Shown in pieces: positions 1-7,449 of a stretch of 8,195 nt of DNA. Origin of the DNA: Flavobacterium sp. (GTDB lineage Bacteria > Bacteroidota > Bacteroidia > Flavobacteriales > Flavobacteriaceae); NCBI GenBank assembly GCA_030152225.1, contig JASLHL010000126.1, forward strand, positions 1 through 8,195. The letters run 5' to 3'. The notes under the pieces are model-generated. The model was not told the DNA's origin and did not search any database. It saw only the letters and a program-made list of their open reading frames with translations. Positions within the stretch are counted from its first letter, which is position 1; every line of letters begins with the position of its first letter. The position numbers were made by a program, and so were the translations under genes.

Positions 1-354
1 GGCCACCCTGTATATACGATTTCTGACCCGAGAAATATCGTGATTAAGAAAGTAGCAGAACAGCTATCGAAAGAAGCTGGAGACATGCTTTTATACGATA
101 TTGCAGAGCGCTTAGAAAGCGTGATGTGGGAGGAGAAAAAGATGTTCCCGAACTTAGACTGGTTCTCAGCGGTATCTTACCACCAAATGGGAGTACCTAC
201 CTTAATGTTTACTCCTCTTTTTGTTATTTCTCGTATTACAGGATGGAGCGCTCATATTATGGAGCAACGTCAGGATGGAAAAATTATTCGTCCTAGTGCA
301 AACTATGTAGGGCCAGAGAACAAAGAATTTGTTTCAATCAAAAACAGAAAATAA
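1..354 (+). CDS. prpC: 2-methylcitrate synthase, C-terminal part (5' end outside window)
   Basis: This is the last 117 codons of a citrate synthase-family protein. The frame is open from base 1, so the GTG at position 40 is an internal valine and not a start. PrpC condenses propionyl-CoA with oxaloacetate to give 2-methylcitrate, the entry step of the cytoplasmic methylcitrate cycle. The visible part begins with [12 protein letters not shown], which carries the active-site histidine of the family (His at visible residue 2). [13 protein letters not shown] follows, with the catalytic aspartate at visible residue 53, then [20 protein letters not shown] and the ending [12 protein letters not shown]. 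Those blocks match my memory of enterobacterial PrpC almost residue for residue and are unlike ordinary GltA, so methylcitrate synthase is preferred over citrate synthase. The prpD gene starts 29 nt after the stop, which supports the call and a shared transcript. Side activity on acetyl-CoA is possible. Confidence 0.93.
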   Translation, partial: GHPVYTISDPRNIVIKKVAEQLSKEAGDMLLYDIAERLESVMWEEKKMFPNLDWFSAVSYHQMGVPTLMFTPLFVISRITGWSAHIMEQRQDGKIIRPSANYVGPENKEFVSIKNRK

Positions 355-383
355 TTTAATAACTAAAAAAATAAAATTTTAAA

Positions 384-1835
384 ATGTCATTACACATTTC
401 AAACGAACGACCACAACCAGATCAAGTATTAGTGGACATTGCGGATTACGTATTAAACTATGAGATTAAGAATGATTTAGCTTGGAAAACAGCACACTAC
501 TGTCTATTAGACACGATTGGATGTGGGTTGGAAGCTTTAACATACCCTGCATGTACTAAATTATTAGGACCTGTAGTAAAAGGAACAATCGTTCCTAATG
601 GAGCTAAAGTTCCAGGAACACAATTCCAATTAGATCCGATTCAAGCGGCTTTCAATATTGGAACAATTGTGCGTTGGTTAGATTTTAACGATACTTGGTT
701 AGCAGCAGAGTGGGGACACCCTTCAGATAACTTAGGCGGTATTTTAGCTACTGCAGATTGGTTATCAAGAACGAATATTGCAGAAGGGAAAGCACCTTTA
801 AAAATGAAACAAGTTTTAGAAGCAATGATCATGGCACACGAAGTGCAAGGGGTAATGGCTTTAGAAAACTCGTTCAACCGCGTAGGATTAGACCACGTAT
901 TATTAGTAAAATTAGCTTCTACAGCTGTTGTAGGTAAGTTAATTGGACTAACACGCGATGAGTTAATCAATGCTATTTCATTAGCTTTCGTAGACGGACA
1001 AGCGTTGAGAACCTACCGTCACGCACCAAATACAGGAAGCCGTAAATCATGGGCTGCTGGAGATGCAACTTCTCGTGCAGTTCGCTTAGCTTTAACAGCT
1101 AAAACAGGTGAAATGGGATATCCATCTGTATTAACTGCTAAAACTTGGGGATTCTATGACGTTTCTTTCAAAGGAAATGCATTCAAATTCCAAAGAGATT
1201 ACGGTTCTTACGTTATGGAAAATGTATTATTCAAAATTTCATTCCCTGCAGAGTTCCACTCACAAACAGCAGTTGAAGCAGCGATGACATTGCATGCAAA
1301 ACTAAAAGAATTAGGAAAATCTACGGAAGATATTAAGAAGATCACGATTCGCACGCATGAAGCGGCTATTCGTATCATCGATAAAAAAGGTCCATTAGAT
1401 AACCCTGCGGATCGCGACCACTGTCTTCAATACATGATTGCTGTTCCATTAATCTACGGAAGATTAACAGCTGCAGATTACGAAGATAATATCGCTTCTG
1501 ATGCGAGAATCGACGTATTACGCGACAAAATGGAGTGTGTGGAAGATGTTCAATTTACAAAAGACTACCACGATCCAGAAAAACGATCTATTGCTAACGC
1601 ATTGACAATTACCTTTAATGATGGGTCTTCAATTGACGAAGTAGTAGTAGAATATCCAATCGGACACAAACGCAGAAGAGAAGAAGGTATCCCTGAATTA
1701 ATCAAGAAATACAAAATTAACTTAGCACGCGTTTACCCAGAAAAACAACAACGAGTAGTAATGGAAAACTCTTTAGATTACAACACTTTAGTTAATCTAA
1801 ATGTAAATGAGTTTGTTGACCTACTAGTTATCTAA
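384..1835 (+). CDS. prpD: 2-methylcitrate dehydratase PrpD
   Basis: This 483-residue protein is full length for the MmgE/PrpD family; E. coli PrpD is about the same size. It dehydrates 2-methylcitrate to 2-methyl-cis-aconitate without an iron-sulfur cluster. Conserved blocks are [20 protein letters not shown] (residues 100-119), [20 protein letters not shown] (211-230) and [10 protein letters not shown] (287-296), followed by a conserved C-terminal domain with [12 protein letters not shown]. No cysteine arrangement for an Fe-S cluster is evident, so this is the PrpD route and not the AcnD/PrpF route. The ATG at 384 is the natural start: the stretch before it is A/T-rich with no Shine-Dalgarno, as is usual in this phylum. 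It lies 29 nt after prpC and is probably co-transcribed with it. Its leucine codons are overwhelmingly TTA, unlike the downstream valine genes. A stem-loop follows 12 nt after the stop. Confidence 0.95.
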   Translation: MSLHISNERPQPDQVLVDIADYVLNYEIKNDLAWKTAHYCLLDTIGCGLEALTYPACTKLLGPVVKGTIVPNGAKVPGTQFQLDPIQAAFNIGTIVRWLDFNDTWLAAEWGHPSDNLGGILATADWLSRTNIAEGKAPLKMKQVLEAMIMAHEVQGVMALENSFNRVGLDHVLLVKLASTAVVGKLIGLTRDELINAISLAFVDGQALRTYRHAPNTGSRKSWAAGDATSRAVRLALTAKTGEMGYPSVLTAKTWGFYDVSFKGNAFKFQRDYGSYVMENVLFKISFPAEFHSQTAVEAAMTLHAKLKELGKSTEDIKKITIRTHEAAIRIIDKKGPLDNPADRDHCLQYMIAVPLIYGRLTAADYEDNIASDARIDVLRDKMECVEDVQFTKDYHDPEKRSIANALTITFNDGSSIDEVVVEYPIGHKRRREEGIPELIKKYKINLARVYPEKQQRVVMENSLDYNTLVNLNVNEFVDLLVI

Positions 1836-1847
1836 GCTTATAAAATA

Positions 1848-1879
1848 AACAAGAGTTGATTGGAAGATCAACTCTTGTT
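1848..1879. terminator. 13-bp perfect stem-loop between prpD and mmsA, putative terminator
   Basis: Bases 1848-1860 (AACAAGAGTTGAT) are exactly complementary to 1867-1879 (ATCAACTCTTGTT), with a 6-nt loop TGGAAG. The structure starts 12 nt after the prpD stop and ends 30 nt before the mmsA start. It probably ends or attenuates the prpCD transcript. On the plus strand it is followed by CCTTAAC and not a T-run. The T-rich flank (TTTATTTTAT) lies on the minus-strand side, so it is not a textbook intrinsic terminator for the upstream genes. A dyad operator or an mRNA-end stabiliser is an alternative. Confidence 0.5.
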
Positions 1880-1909
1880 CCTTAACAAGCAACCACCAAC
1901 CAATAAATT

Positions 1910-3415
1910 ATGAAAATTATGTCACAAAAAATAAAACTATTTGTAAATGGAGCGTTTACAGAAAGTAAAACCACTGCGTATTTACCTGTAGAAAACCCTG
2001 CAAATCAAGATATTATAGCGGAAGTTCCACTAACAAAAATAGAAGAAATAGACGAGGCTATTGCCTTAGCTGGTGAAGCGTTTAAAACGTGGAAGGAAGT
2101 AGCAACACCAGAGCGTGCGCGCTTATTTTTAAAATACCAACATTTGCTAAAAGAGCATCAAAAAGAAATCGCTGAGATTTTAGCGACTGAAAATGGAAAA
2201 ACTTTTGCAGATGCAATGGGCGATGTATGGAGAGGGATTGAAGTAGTTGAACATGCGTGTTCTATTCCTACACTTATGATGGGGGAAACGGTAGAGAACG
2301 TTGCTCGTGCAGTAGATACCTACAGCTACATCCAACCTTTGGGTGTATGTGCGGGAATTACGCCTTTTAACTTCCCAGCGATGATTCCGTTGTGGATGTT
2401 CCCAATGGCTATTGCTTGTGGAAATACCTTTATTTTGAAACCATCAGAACAAGCGCCAATGACAGCGATGAAATTGGCTGAATTATTCCAACAAGCAGGA
2501 TTCCCTAAAGGTGTTTTAAACATTGTACACGGATCGAAGGATCAAGTAAATCACATTTTAAATCACGAGGATATTCGCGCGATTTCATTTGTGGGATCTG
2601 TTCCTGTAGCGGAGCATGTTTACCGTACGGGAACGCATAATTTAAAACGCGTTCAAGCATTTGGTGGAGCAAAAAACCATATGGTTGTTATGCCAGATGC
2701 AAATAAACAACAAGTAATCAATAACTTAGTTGGTGCTTCTTGTGGAGCTGCAGGTCAGCGTTGTATGGCTATTAGCGTAGCAGTATTAGTAGGAGAAGCT
2801 CAAAACTGGGTAAATGAAATTAAAGAAGCATTAAGCACAATTAAACCTGGGGTTTGGTCAGATGACGCAGCCGCTTATGGGCCGCTAATCAACAAGCAAG
2901 CGAAAGAAAAGGTATTGCGCTTAATTAAAAGTGGTTACGACCAAGGAGCTGAAGTATTACTTGATGGAAGTGACTGTGTTGTACCAGGCTATGAAAAAGG
3001 ATATTTTGTTGGACCTACGTTATTTAATAAAGTGACAACCGACATGGATATCTACAAAGAAGAAATCTTTGGACCTGCTTTACTACTTGTAACAGCAGAT
3101 ACGTTGGATGAAGCTATCCAAATTATCAATGACAACCCTTATGGAAATGGTACGTCCATTTTTACTAACTCAGGTGCAGCGGCGCGTAAGTTCCAACATG
3201 AAATTCAAGTTGGGCAAATTGGAGTTAACCTTCCAATTCCAGTGCCATTGCCATTTTTCTCTTTTACTGGATGGCGTAAGTCGTTTTTCGGGGATTTACA
3301 CTCTTACGGAAAACAAGGAGTTCGCTTCTATACGGAAACCAAAACAATCACAGCGCGCTGGTTTGAGGAAGATGTGCCAGGAGGAAAGGTAAATATGACG
3401 ATTAATCTTAAATAA
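1910..3415 (+). CDS. mmsA: CoA-acylating methylmalonate-semialdehyde dehydrogenase MmsA
   Basis: This 501-residue aldehyde dehydrogenase superfamily protein has the usual MmsA length. It oxidatively decarboxylates methylmalonate semialdehyde to propionyl-CoA with NAD+ and CoA, the last step of the lower valine pathway. [20 protein letters not shown] (151-170) includes the oxyanion asparagine Asn154, and FILKPSEQ (174-181) binds the cofactor. [18 protein letters not shown] (247-264) is the MMSDH-specific stretch, in which the general-base glutamate of hydrolytic ALDHs (ELGG) is replaced by [16 protein letters not shown] contains the nucleophile Cys285, and EEIFGP lies near the C-terminus. The ending [20 protein letters not shown] is also typical. 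There are two candidate starts, ATG 1910 and ATG 1919 (giving [11 protein letters not shown]). Neither has a Shine-Dalgarno, and the second fits the family N-terminus equally well. It is the first gene of the five-gene valine operon. Confidence 0.95.
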   Translation: MKIMSQKIKLFVNGAFTESKTTAYLPVENPANQDIIAEVPLTKIEEIDEAIALAGEAFKTWKEVATPERARLFLKYQHLLKEHQKEIAEILATENGKTFADAMGDVWRGIEVVEHACSIPTLMMGETVENVARAVDTYSYIQPLGVCAGITPFNFPAMIPLWMFPMAIACGNTFILKPSEQAPMTAMKLAELFQQAGFPKGVLNIVHGSKDQVNHILNHEDIRAISFVGSVPVAEHVYRTGTHNLKRVQAFGGAKNHMVVMPDANKQQVINNLVGASCGAAGQRCMAISVAVLVGEAQNWVNEIKEALSTIKPGVWSDDAAAYGPLINKQAKEKVLRLIKSGYDQGAEVLLDGSDCVVPGYEKGYFVGPTLFNKVTTDMDIYKEEIFGPALLLVTADTLDEAIQIINDNPYGNGTSIFTNSGAAARKFQHEIQVGQIGVNLPIPVPLPFFSFTGWRKSFFGDLHSYGKQGVRFYTETKTITARWFEEDVPGGKVNMTINLK

Positions 3416-3427
3416 GGGAAAGGTAGG
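3416..3427 (+). promoter_or_regulatory. Purine-rich ribosome binding site for the acyl-CoA dehydrogenase gene
   Basis: The segment GGGAAAGGTAGG fills almost the whole gap between the mmsA stop and the ATG at 3432, ending 4 nt before the start. It is the only convincing Shine-Dalgarno-like sequence in this window. Its AAGG and AGG cores could pair with the 16S rRNA tail. It supports the start at 3432, but such sites often matter little in Bacteroidota. Confidence 0.4.
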
Positions 3428-3431
3428 TATT

Positions 3432-4592
3432 ATGCAATTTAATTTAGATGAAAATCAAGTAGCATTTCAAGATGCAGCAAGGAGTTTTGCAGAAAAAGAA
3501 CTGGCTCCTTATGCTTCAGATTGGGATGCGAATAAGATATTTCCGCGTGAGGCGATTCAAAAAGCTGGAGAACAAGGCTTTTGTGGAGTTTATACGCGAG
3601 AAGATGTAGGTGGATTGGGTTTTTCAAGATTGGATGCTGCTATTATTTTTGAAGAATTAGCAGCGGCTTGTCCTTCTACAACTGCTTATATCACCATTCA
3701 CAATATGGTGACTTGGATGATTGATGAATTTGGTAGTGAAACTATTCGACAAACGATTTGTCCACCACTTGCTGCAGGACTGAAGTTTGGTTCGTATTGT
3801 TTAACAGAACCTGATTCGGGTTCTGATGCAGCAAGTTTAAAAACAACAGCTGTAAAACAAGGGGATACCTATGTATTAAATGGGACGAAAGCGTTCATTT
3901 CTGGCGCTGGAGAAAGTGATTTCCTTGTGGTGATGGCTCGTACAGGAGAAGCTGGACCAAAGGGCATTAGCGCTTTTGTTGTACCTGCGGATGCTCCAGG
4001 CATTAGCTTTGGAGAAAAAGAGAAAAAACTAGGGTGGAATACACAACCTACGCGTTTTGTCTTTTTTGATCAGGTTGTAATCCCAGCAGAAAACTTATTA
4101 GGGAAAGAAGGTGATGGATTTAAAATGGCTTTGAAGGGGCTTGATGGCGGACGTATCAATGTAGGTATATGTTCGGTTGGAGCTGCACAAGGGGCCTTAA
4201 ATTTAGCACAGCGCTATATGCATGAGCGCATGCAGTTTGGCAAATCACTGGCTCAATTTCAAGCGTTGCAGTTTAAAATTGCAGACATGGTGACTGAATT
4301 AGTAGCTGCTAGACAAATGGTCTATTTGGCTGCGTTTAAGTTGGATACAAAAGATACCAACGCAACAACGTATTGTGCAATGGCCAAGCGTTTGGCTACA
4401 GATAATAGCTTTACGGTTTGCAACGATGCCTTGCAGTTGTTAGGTGGTTATGGCTGTACGCAAGATTTTCCAGTAGAGCGTTTGATGCGTGATGCACGTG
4501 TACATCAAATCGTAGAAGGAACCAATGAAATTATGAAATTGGTGATCTCAAGAAGAATATTAGAAGAAGGAGCAACTGCTGAAATACGTTAA
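3432..4592 (+). CDS. Acyl-CoA dehydrogenase, isobutyryl-CoA dehydrogenase type
   Basis: This 386-residue FAD-dependent acyl-CoA dehydrogenase is full length for the family. The proposed reaction is isobutyryl-CoA to methacrylyl-CoA, with electrons passing to electron-transfer flavoprotein. The first ACAD signature is YCLTEPDSGSDAASLKT (122-138). FISGAGESDFLVVMARTG (155-172) and EKEKKLGWNTQPTRFVFFD (195-213) follow, then GLDGGRINVG (236-245) and ERMQFGKSLAQFQALQF (265-281). The C-terminal block QLLGGYG...RDARVHQIVEGTNEIM carries the catalytic base Glu362 (EGTNE). FISGAGESD, KEKKxGWNxQPTR and HQIxEGxNE closely resemble human ACAD8, isobutyryl-CoA dehydrogenase, as I recall it. This agrees with its position between mmsA and the hydrolase gene. 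2-methylbutyryl-CoA or other short branched acyl-CoAs are possible extra substrates. The gene is 16 nt after mmsA and 9 nt before the next start, so it is in the operon. Confidence 0.93.
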   Translation: MQFNLDENQVAFQDAARSFAEKELAPYASDWDANKIFPREAIQKAGEQGFCGVYTREDVGGLGFSRLDAAIIFEELAAACPSTTAYITIHNMVTWMIDEFGSETIRQTICPPLAAGLKFGSYCLTEPDSGSDAASLKTTAVKQGDTYVLNGTKAFISGAGESDFLVVMARTGEAGPKGISAFVVPADAPGISFGEKEKKLGWNTQPTRFVFFDQVVIPAENLLGKEGDGFKMALKGLDGGRINVGICSVGAAQGALNLAQRYMHERMQFGKSLAQFQALQFKIADMVTELVAARQMVYLAAFKLDTKDTNATTYCAMAKRLATDNSFTVCNDALQLLGGYGCTQDFPVERLMRDARVHQIVEGTNEIMKLVISRRILEEGATAEIR

Positions 4593-4601
4593 TGAATTGA
4601 C

Positions 4602-5708
4602 ATGAGTTTAATACTGACAGAAATAAAAAATCGCGTTGGTTTTATCACCCTAAATTCAGAGAAGACTTTAAATTCTCTGAATTTAGAGATGATAGAGACC
4701 TTAACAGCCACCATGGAAGCATGGAAAACATCAGAGGAAGTCGTTTGTATTTTTATTCAAGGAGCAGGCGAAAAAGCCCTGTGTGCAGGTGGTGATGTTC
4801 GCAGTTTATACGACAACATCATCGCGCAACGCGCTATTGATGGAACGCAAGTGCCTCAAGGGAATTTTGATTTTTTCGCTAAAGAATACGCATTGAATTA
4901 CACCATCCATACGTATCCTAAACCCATTATAGTGTGGGGACATGGCATTGTAATGGGAGGCGGAATTGGCGTAATGGTGGGAGCTTCTCATCGCATCGTT
5001 ACAGAGCGAAGTAAACTGGCTATGCCTGAAATTACAATTGGTCTATTTCCCGATGTAGGAGCAACTTGGTTCTTAAACCGCATGCCATCGGCTTATGGCG
5101 TGTATTTGGGATTGACAGGTGCGCGTTTAGATGCTGCAGATTGTCGTTTCTTGGGATTGGCGGATTACTATATGGAAGCTGTTGAAAAACAGAATGTTAT
5201 CAATGCTTTGATGGAGGTAAATTGGCGTGATTCAGCAGGTGAACAAGTAGATGAATTGTTGGCTGCTATAGCGAAAAAGTATACCGTTGGTGTATCACAA
5301 GCAGCAGAACATCAGGCTTTTGTTCAACAATTTGAAGGAGTTCAAACGCTCGAAGCGTTTCGTACTATTTTAACTGACGCAGCAAAAGATAGTTGGATCG
5401 AAGCAGGCGTACAGAGTTTTGAAAAAGGATCACCTAGTTCAGCGCATATTATCTTTAGACAGCTTAAAGAGGGAAAAACATACAGTCTTGAACAAGTATT
5501 TCAAACGGAATTAAACTTGGCTTGTCAATGTTGTATTCACCCTGATTTTGCCGAAGGTGTACGTGCTTTATTAGTGGACAAAGACCAATCTCCTAAATGG
5601 CAACCTGCTACTTTAGAAGATGTTACGGACGAATGGGTGGACGGATACTTCACACCCCTTTGGACGAAAGAAAATCACGTTTTAAAGAATTTAGGTAAAA
5701 CCGAATAG
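4602..5708 (+). CDS. 3-hydroxyisobutyryl-CoA hydrolase (crotonase fold)
   Basis: This 368-residue protein is longer than a plain enoyl-CoA hydratase (about 260) and has the size of 3-hydroxyisobutyryl-CoA hydrolase (HIBCH family). It releases CoA from (S)-3-hydroxyisobutyryl-CoA, which removes the CoA ester before oxidation and helps keep reactive methacrylyl-CoA low. AGEKALCAGGDVRSLYDN (55-72) and HGIVMGGGIGVMVGASHRIV (114-133) form the oxyanion hole. MPEITIGLFPDVGATWFLNR (141-160) contains Glu143 and Asp151, spaced like the catalytic pair of HIBCH and plant CHY1. The C-terminal segment HPDFAEGVRALLVDKDQSPKW is a HIBCH hallmark absent from simple hydratases. The family usually reads PDVGG where this reads PDVGA. 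There is no clear Shine-Dalgarno before ATG 4602. The gene starts 9 nt after the dehydrogenase and ends 3 nt before mmsB. A perfect 14-bp inverted repeat lies in codons 17-29. Confidence 0.93.
   Translation: MSLILTEIKNRVGFITLNSEKTLNSLNLEMIETLTATMEAWKTSEEVVCIFIQGAGEKALCAGGDVRSLYDNIIAQRAIDGTQVPQGNFDFFAKEYALNYTIHTYPKPIIVWGHGIVMGGGIGVMVGASHRIVTERSKLAMPEITIGLFPDVGATWFLNRMPSAYGVYLGLTGARLDAADCRFLGLADYYMEAVEKQNVINALMEVNWRDSAGEQVDELLAAIAKKYTVGVSQAAEHQAFVQQFEGVQTLEAFRTILTDAAKDSWIEAGVQSFEKGSPSSAHIIFRQLKEGKTYSLEQVFQTELNLACQCCIHPDFAEGVRALLVDKDQSPKWQPATLEDVTDEWVDGYFTPLWTKENHVLKNLGKTE
4650..4686. repeat. Perfect 14-bp inverted repeat inside the hydrolase gene
   Basis: Bases 4650-4663 (CTAAATTCAGAGAA) are exactly complementary to 4673-4686 (TTCTCTGAATTTAG), separated by a 9-nt spacer GACTTTAAA. 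The structure lies 48 nt downstream of the start codon and covers codons 17-29, coding LNSEKTLNSLNLE. As mRNA it would form a long AU-rich hairpin just behind the initiation region. No T-run follows, so it is not a standard terminator. Whether it is functional is unknown; the protein segment itself aligns normally with crotonases. Confidence 0.85.
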
Positions 5709-5711
5709 AGT

Positions 5712-6593
5712 ATGGCAAAAATAGCTTTTATAGGCTTAGGAAATATGGGTGGTCCAATGGCCGCCAACCTAATTAAAAAAGGCCACCAAGTAGTAGGATT
5801 TGACGTAAGCGAAGCTGCTTTGAATCAATTGGTTGCCAATGGAGGACAAGTTGCAGCAACAGCAATAGAAGTGGCACGTGGTGCTGAAGTTGTTGTATCC
5901 ATGCTTCCCTCAGGAAAACACGTGGCAGATTTGTACACGGAAGAATTTATGGCTCAATTACAGCCAAATGCTGTTTTGATCGACAGTAGTACAATTGATG
6001 CAGTAACGGCACGTACAGTTGCAGCAGCAGCTGTAGCGCAAGGACACGCAATGATTGATGCACCAGTTTCTGGTGGAACAGCAGGAGCTCAAGCGGGAAC
6101 ATTAACTTTTATTGTCGGAGGAGCTGCACAAGATTTTGAACGTGCAAAACCGATACTAGAAGCGATGGGACAAAATATATTTTATGCAGGTGAATCAGGT
6201 GCTGGACAAGTAGCAAAAATCTGTAATAATATGTTGTTAGCCATTCATATGATTGGTACTTCAGAAGCGATAAACTTAGGGGTTCGCCATGGATTGGATC
6301 CTAAAGTATTAAGTGAAATTATGCAGAAAAGTTCGGGTAGAAACTGGTCGTTGGAAGTGTATAATCCTTATCCTGGAGTTTCTGAAAATACACCGGCGTC
6401 TAAAGGGTATGCTGGTGGTTTTGCCGTAGATTTAATGGCAAAGGATTTAGGACTAGCAGCCGAGGCAAGCTTAGATACCAAAAGCTCAACTCCTCTAGGG
6501 AACACAGCACTTAATCTGTATCGCATGTGGAGTGAAGCAGGAAATGGAAAAATTGACTTTTCAAGTATAATCAAATTTTTAAATCAGCAATAG
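5712..6593 (+). CDS. mmsB: 3-hydroxyisobutyrate dehydrogenase MmsB
   Basis: This 293-residue beta-hydroxyacid dehydrogenase is full length. It oxidises free 3-hydroxyisobutyrate, the product of the upstream hydrolase, to methylmalonate semialdehyde, the substrate of MmsA. The N-terminal Rossmann motif is FIGLGNMGGPMAANLIKKGH (6-25), followed by VVGFD with Asp31 at the end of the second strand, consistent with NAD+ over NADP+. The substrate-binding motif DAPVSGGTAGAQAGTLTFIV spans 116-135. GAGQVAKICNNMLLA (163-177) contains the catalytic Lys169 and Asn173. SGRNWSLEVYNPYPGV and GGFAVDLMAKDLGLA are specific to hydroxyisobutyrate dehydrogenases and argue against tartronate-semialdehyde reductase. 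The ending DFSSIIKFL is also typical. ATG 5712 is 3 nt after the hydrolase stop and the next gene starts 2 nt after this one, which suggests translational coupling. Confidence 0.95.
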   Translation: MAKIAFIGLGNMGGPMAANLIKKGHQVVGFDVSEAALNQLVANGGQVAATAIEVARGAEVVVSMLPSGKHVADLYTEEFMAQLQPNAVLIDSSTIDAVTARTVAAAAVAQGHAMIDAPVSGGTAGAQAGTLTFIVGGAAQDFERAKPILEAMGQNIFYAGESGAGQVAKICNNMLLAIHMIGTSEAINLGVRHGLDPKVLSEIMQKSSGRNWSLEVYNPYPGVSENTPASKGYAGGFAVDLMAKDLGLAAEASLDTKSSTPLGNTALNLYRMWSEAGNGKIDFSSIIKFLNQQ

Positions 6594-6595
6594 TT

Positions 6596-7378
6596 ATGAA
6601 TTTTGAGACTTTACAATACCAACAAGAAGGATATGTTGGGACATTGACGATCAATCGTCCTGATGCATTAAATGCGTTGAATAAAACGGTATTAACAGAA
6701 TTAAAATCATTTGCAGAACAGGCAAAAAACAAAGGCGATATTCGCGCTCTGATTCTTACAGGTTCTGGTGAAAAAGCTTTTGTTGCGGGCGCAGATATTA
6801 AGGCCATGCAAAGTATGACACCTCAAGAAGCAACTGAATTTTCGTATACTGCTCAGGCAGCATTTAACGCAATTGAAGCGTTGCCTTTTGCCGTAATTGC
6901 AGCAGTGAATGGATTTGCTTTAGGTGGTGGATGTGAATTGGCACTGTCCTGTGATATTATTTTAGCGAGTGAAAAGGCTAAATTTGGTTTACCTGAATCT
7001 ACCCTTGGTTTATTGCCTTGTTTTGGTGGAACCCAACGTTTACCAAGAGCTATTGGACTTTACAAAGCAAAGGAAATGGTGTTTACAGGGGATTTTTATT
7101 CAGCTGCTGCTTGTGAAGCGATGGGATTTGTCAATCGCGTGGTTGAAGCAGAAGATTTGTTGAATCAAGCTAAGGCAATGGCTCAAACAATTGCTTCTAG
7201 AGGACCAATTGCAGTAGCAAAAGCTAAAGAATCCATGCATACAGGTTATGACTTGACTTTAGCTGATGGACTTAAACAAGAAGGAGCGCTTTTTGGCACC
7301 TTGTTTAACACATCGGATCAAAAAGAAGGAATTGGCGCTTTTATTGAAAAAAGAAAGCCTGATTTCAAAGGGAAATAA
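6596..7378 (+). CDS. Enoyl-CoA hydratase, probable methacrylyl-CoA hydratase
   Basis: This 260-residue crotonase has the standard length of short-chain enoyl-CoA hydratases. It probably hydrates methacrylyl-CoA to 3-hydroxyisobutyryl-CoA, filling the one step not covered by the other four genes. LTINRPDALNALN (17-29) and AFVAGADIKAM (61-71) form part of the CoA and oxyanion site. NGFALGGGCELALSCDIILA (105-124) carries Glu114 and FGLPESTLGLLPCFGGTQRL (130-149) carries Glu134. The 20-residue spacing equals that of the two catalytic glutamates of rat mitochondrial hydratase (Glu144 and Glu164), so a true hydratase is likely. The loop reads PCFGGTQRL where most family members have PGxGGTQRL. ATG 6596 is 2 nt after the mmsB stop with no Shine-Dalgarno. 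It is the last gene of the operon, followed by a strong terminator. The substrate is inferred from context; crotonyl-CoA activity is also likely. Confidence 0.9.
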   Translation: MNFETLQYQQEGYVGTLTINRPDALNALNKTVLTELKSFAEQAKNKGDIRALILTGSGEKAFVAGADIKAMQSMTPQEATEFSYTAQAAFNAIEALPFAVIAAVNGFALGGGCELALSCDIILASEKAKFGLPESTLGLLPCFGGTQRLPRAIGLYKAKEMVFTGDFYSAAACEAMGFVNRVVEAEDLLNQAKAMAQTIASRGPIAVAKAKESMHTGYDLTLADGLKQEGALFGTLFNTSDQKEGIGAFIEKRKPDFKGK

Positions 7379-7396
7379 TTGTGTTTAGCACAGATA

Positions 7397-7434
7397 AAAA
7401 AAGGGCGTACTACCATGGTAATACGCCCTTTTTT
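7397..7434. terminator. Bidirectional intrinsic terminator between the valine operon and ddh
   Basis: Bases 7397-7409 (AAAAAAGGGCGTA) pair perfectly with 7422-7434 (TACGCCCTTTTTT). The seven-base core GGGCGTA/TACGCCC is flanked by an A-run on the left and a T-run on the right, so it works as a classic rho-independent terminator in both directions. The 12-nt apical region contains the palindrome TACCATGGTA (7411-7420), which can extend the stem after one C-A mismatch. It begins 18 nt after the hydratase stop and ends 15 nt from the 3' end of the convergent ddh gene, so it serves both. Confidence 0.93.
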
Positions 7435-7449
7435 GTTATATGTTACTTA

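Noticed and set aside
40..354. GTG at 40 as the start of a small gene
   Set aside because: Codons 1-13 before it ([13 protein letters not shown]) are conserved methylcitrate synthase sequence containing an active-site histidine, so the GTG is an internal valine.
641..970. Minus-strand open frame of 109 codons inside prpD
   Set aside because: It lies wholly opposite a well-conserved coding gene, shows no recognisable domain and has no ribosome site or operon context. It is a shadow frame. The same applies to the minus-strand frames at 2326-2523, 3439-3627, 4806-4991, 6368-6574 and 6571-6807, and to the plus-strand frames at 3108-3392 and 6969-7163.
1808..1815. TGAGTTTG at the end of prpD as a Bacteroidota -7 box (TAnnTTTG) for the mmsA operon
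   Set aside because: It has one mismatch in the key TA, and no good TTTG-type -33 element lies 19-21 nt upstream. Such near matches are common in AT-rich coding DNA.
5344..5360. Small hairpin AAACGCT-CGA-AGCGTTT inside the hydrolase gene
   Set aside because: A 7-bp stem with a 3-nt loop is short enough to occur by chance, has no T-run and sits mid-gene with no associated signal.
4602..7378. The two crotonase-fold genes as a recent duplication
   Set aside because: They share only the general fold motifs, differ by over 100 residues in length and carry distinct family hallmarks (hydrolase GLFPDVG plus C-terminal domain versus hydratase two-glutamate site), so they are old, separate families.
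7411..7420. Palindrome TACCATGGTA as a separate operator or att site
   Set aside because: It is the tip of the terminator hairpin at 7397-7434, which explains it; there is no second copy or promoter nearby.
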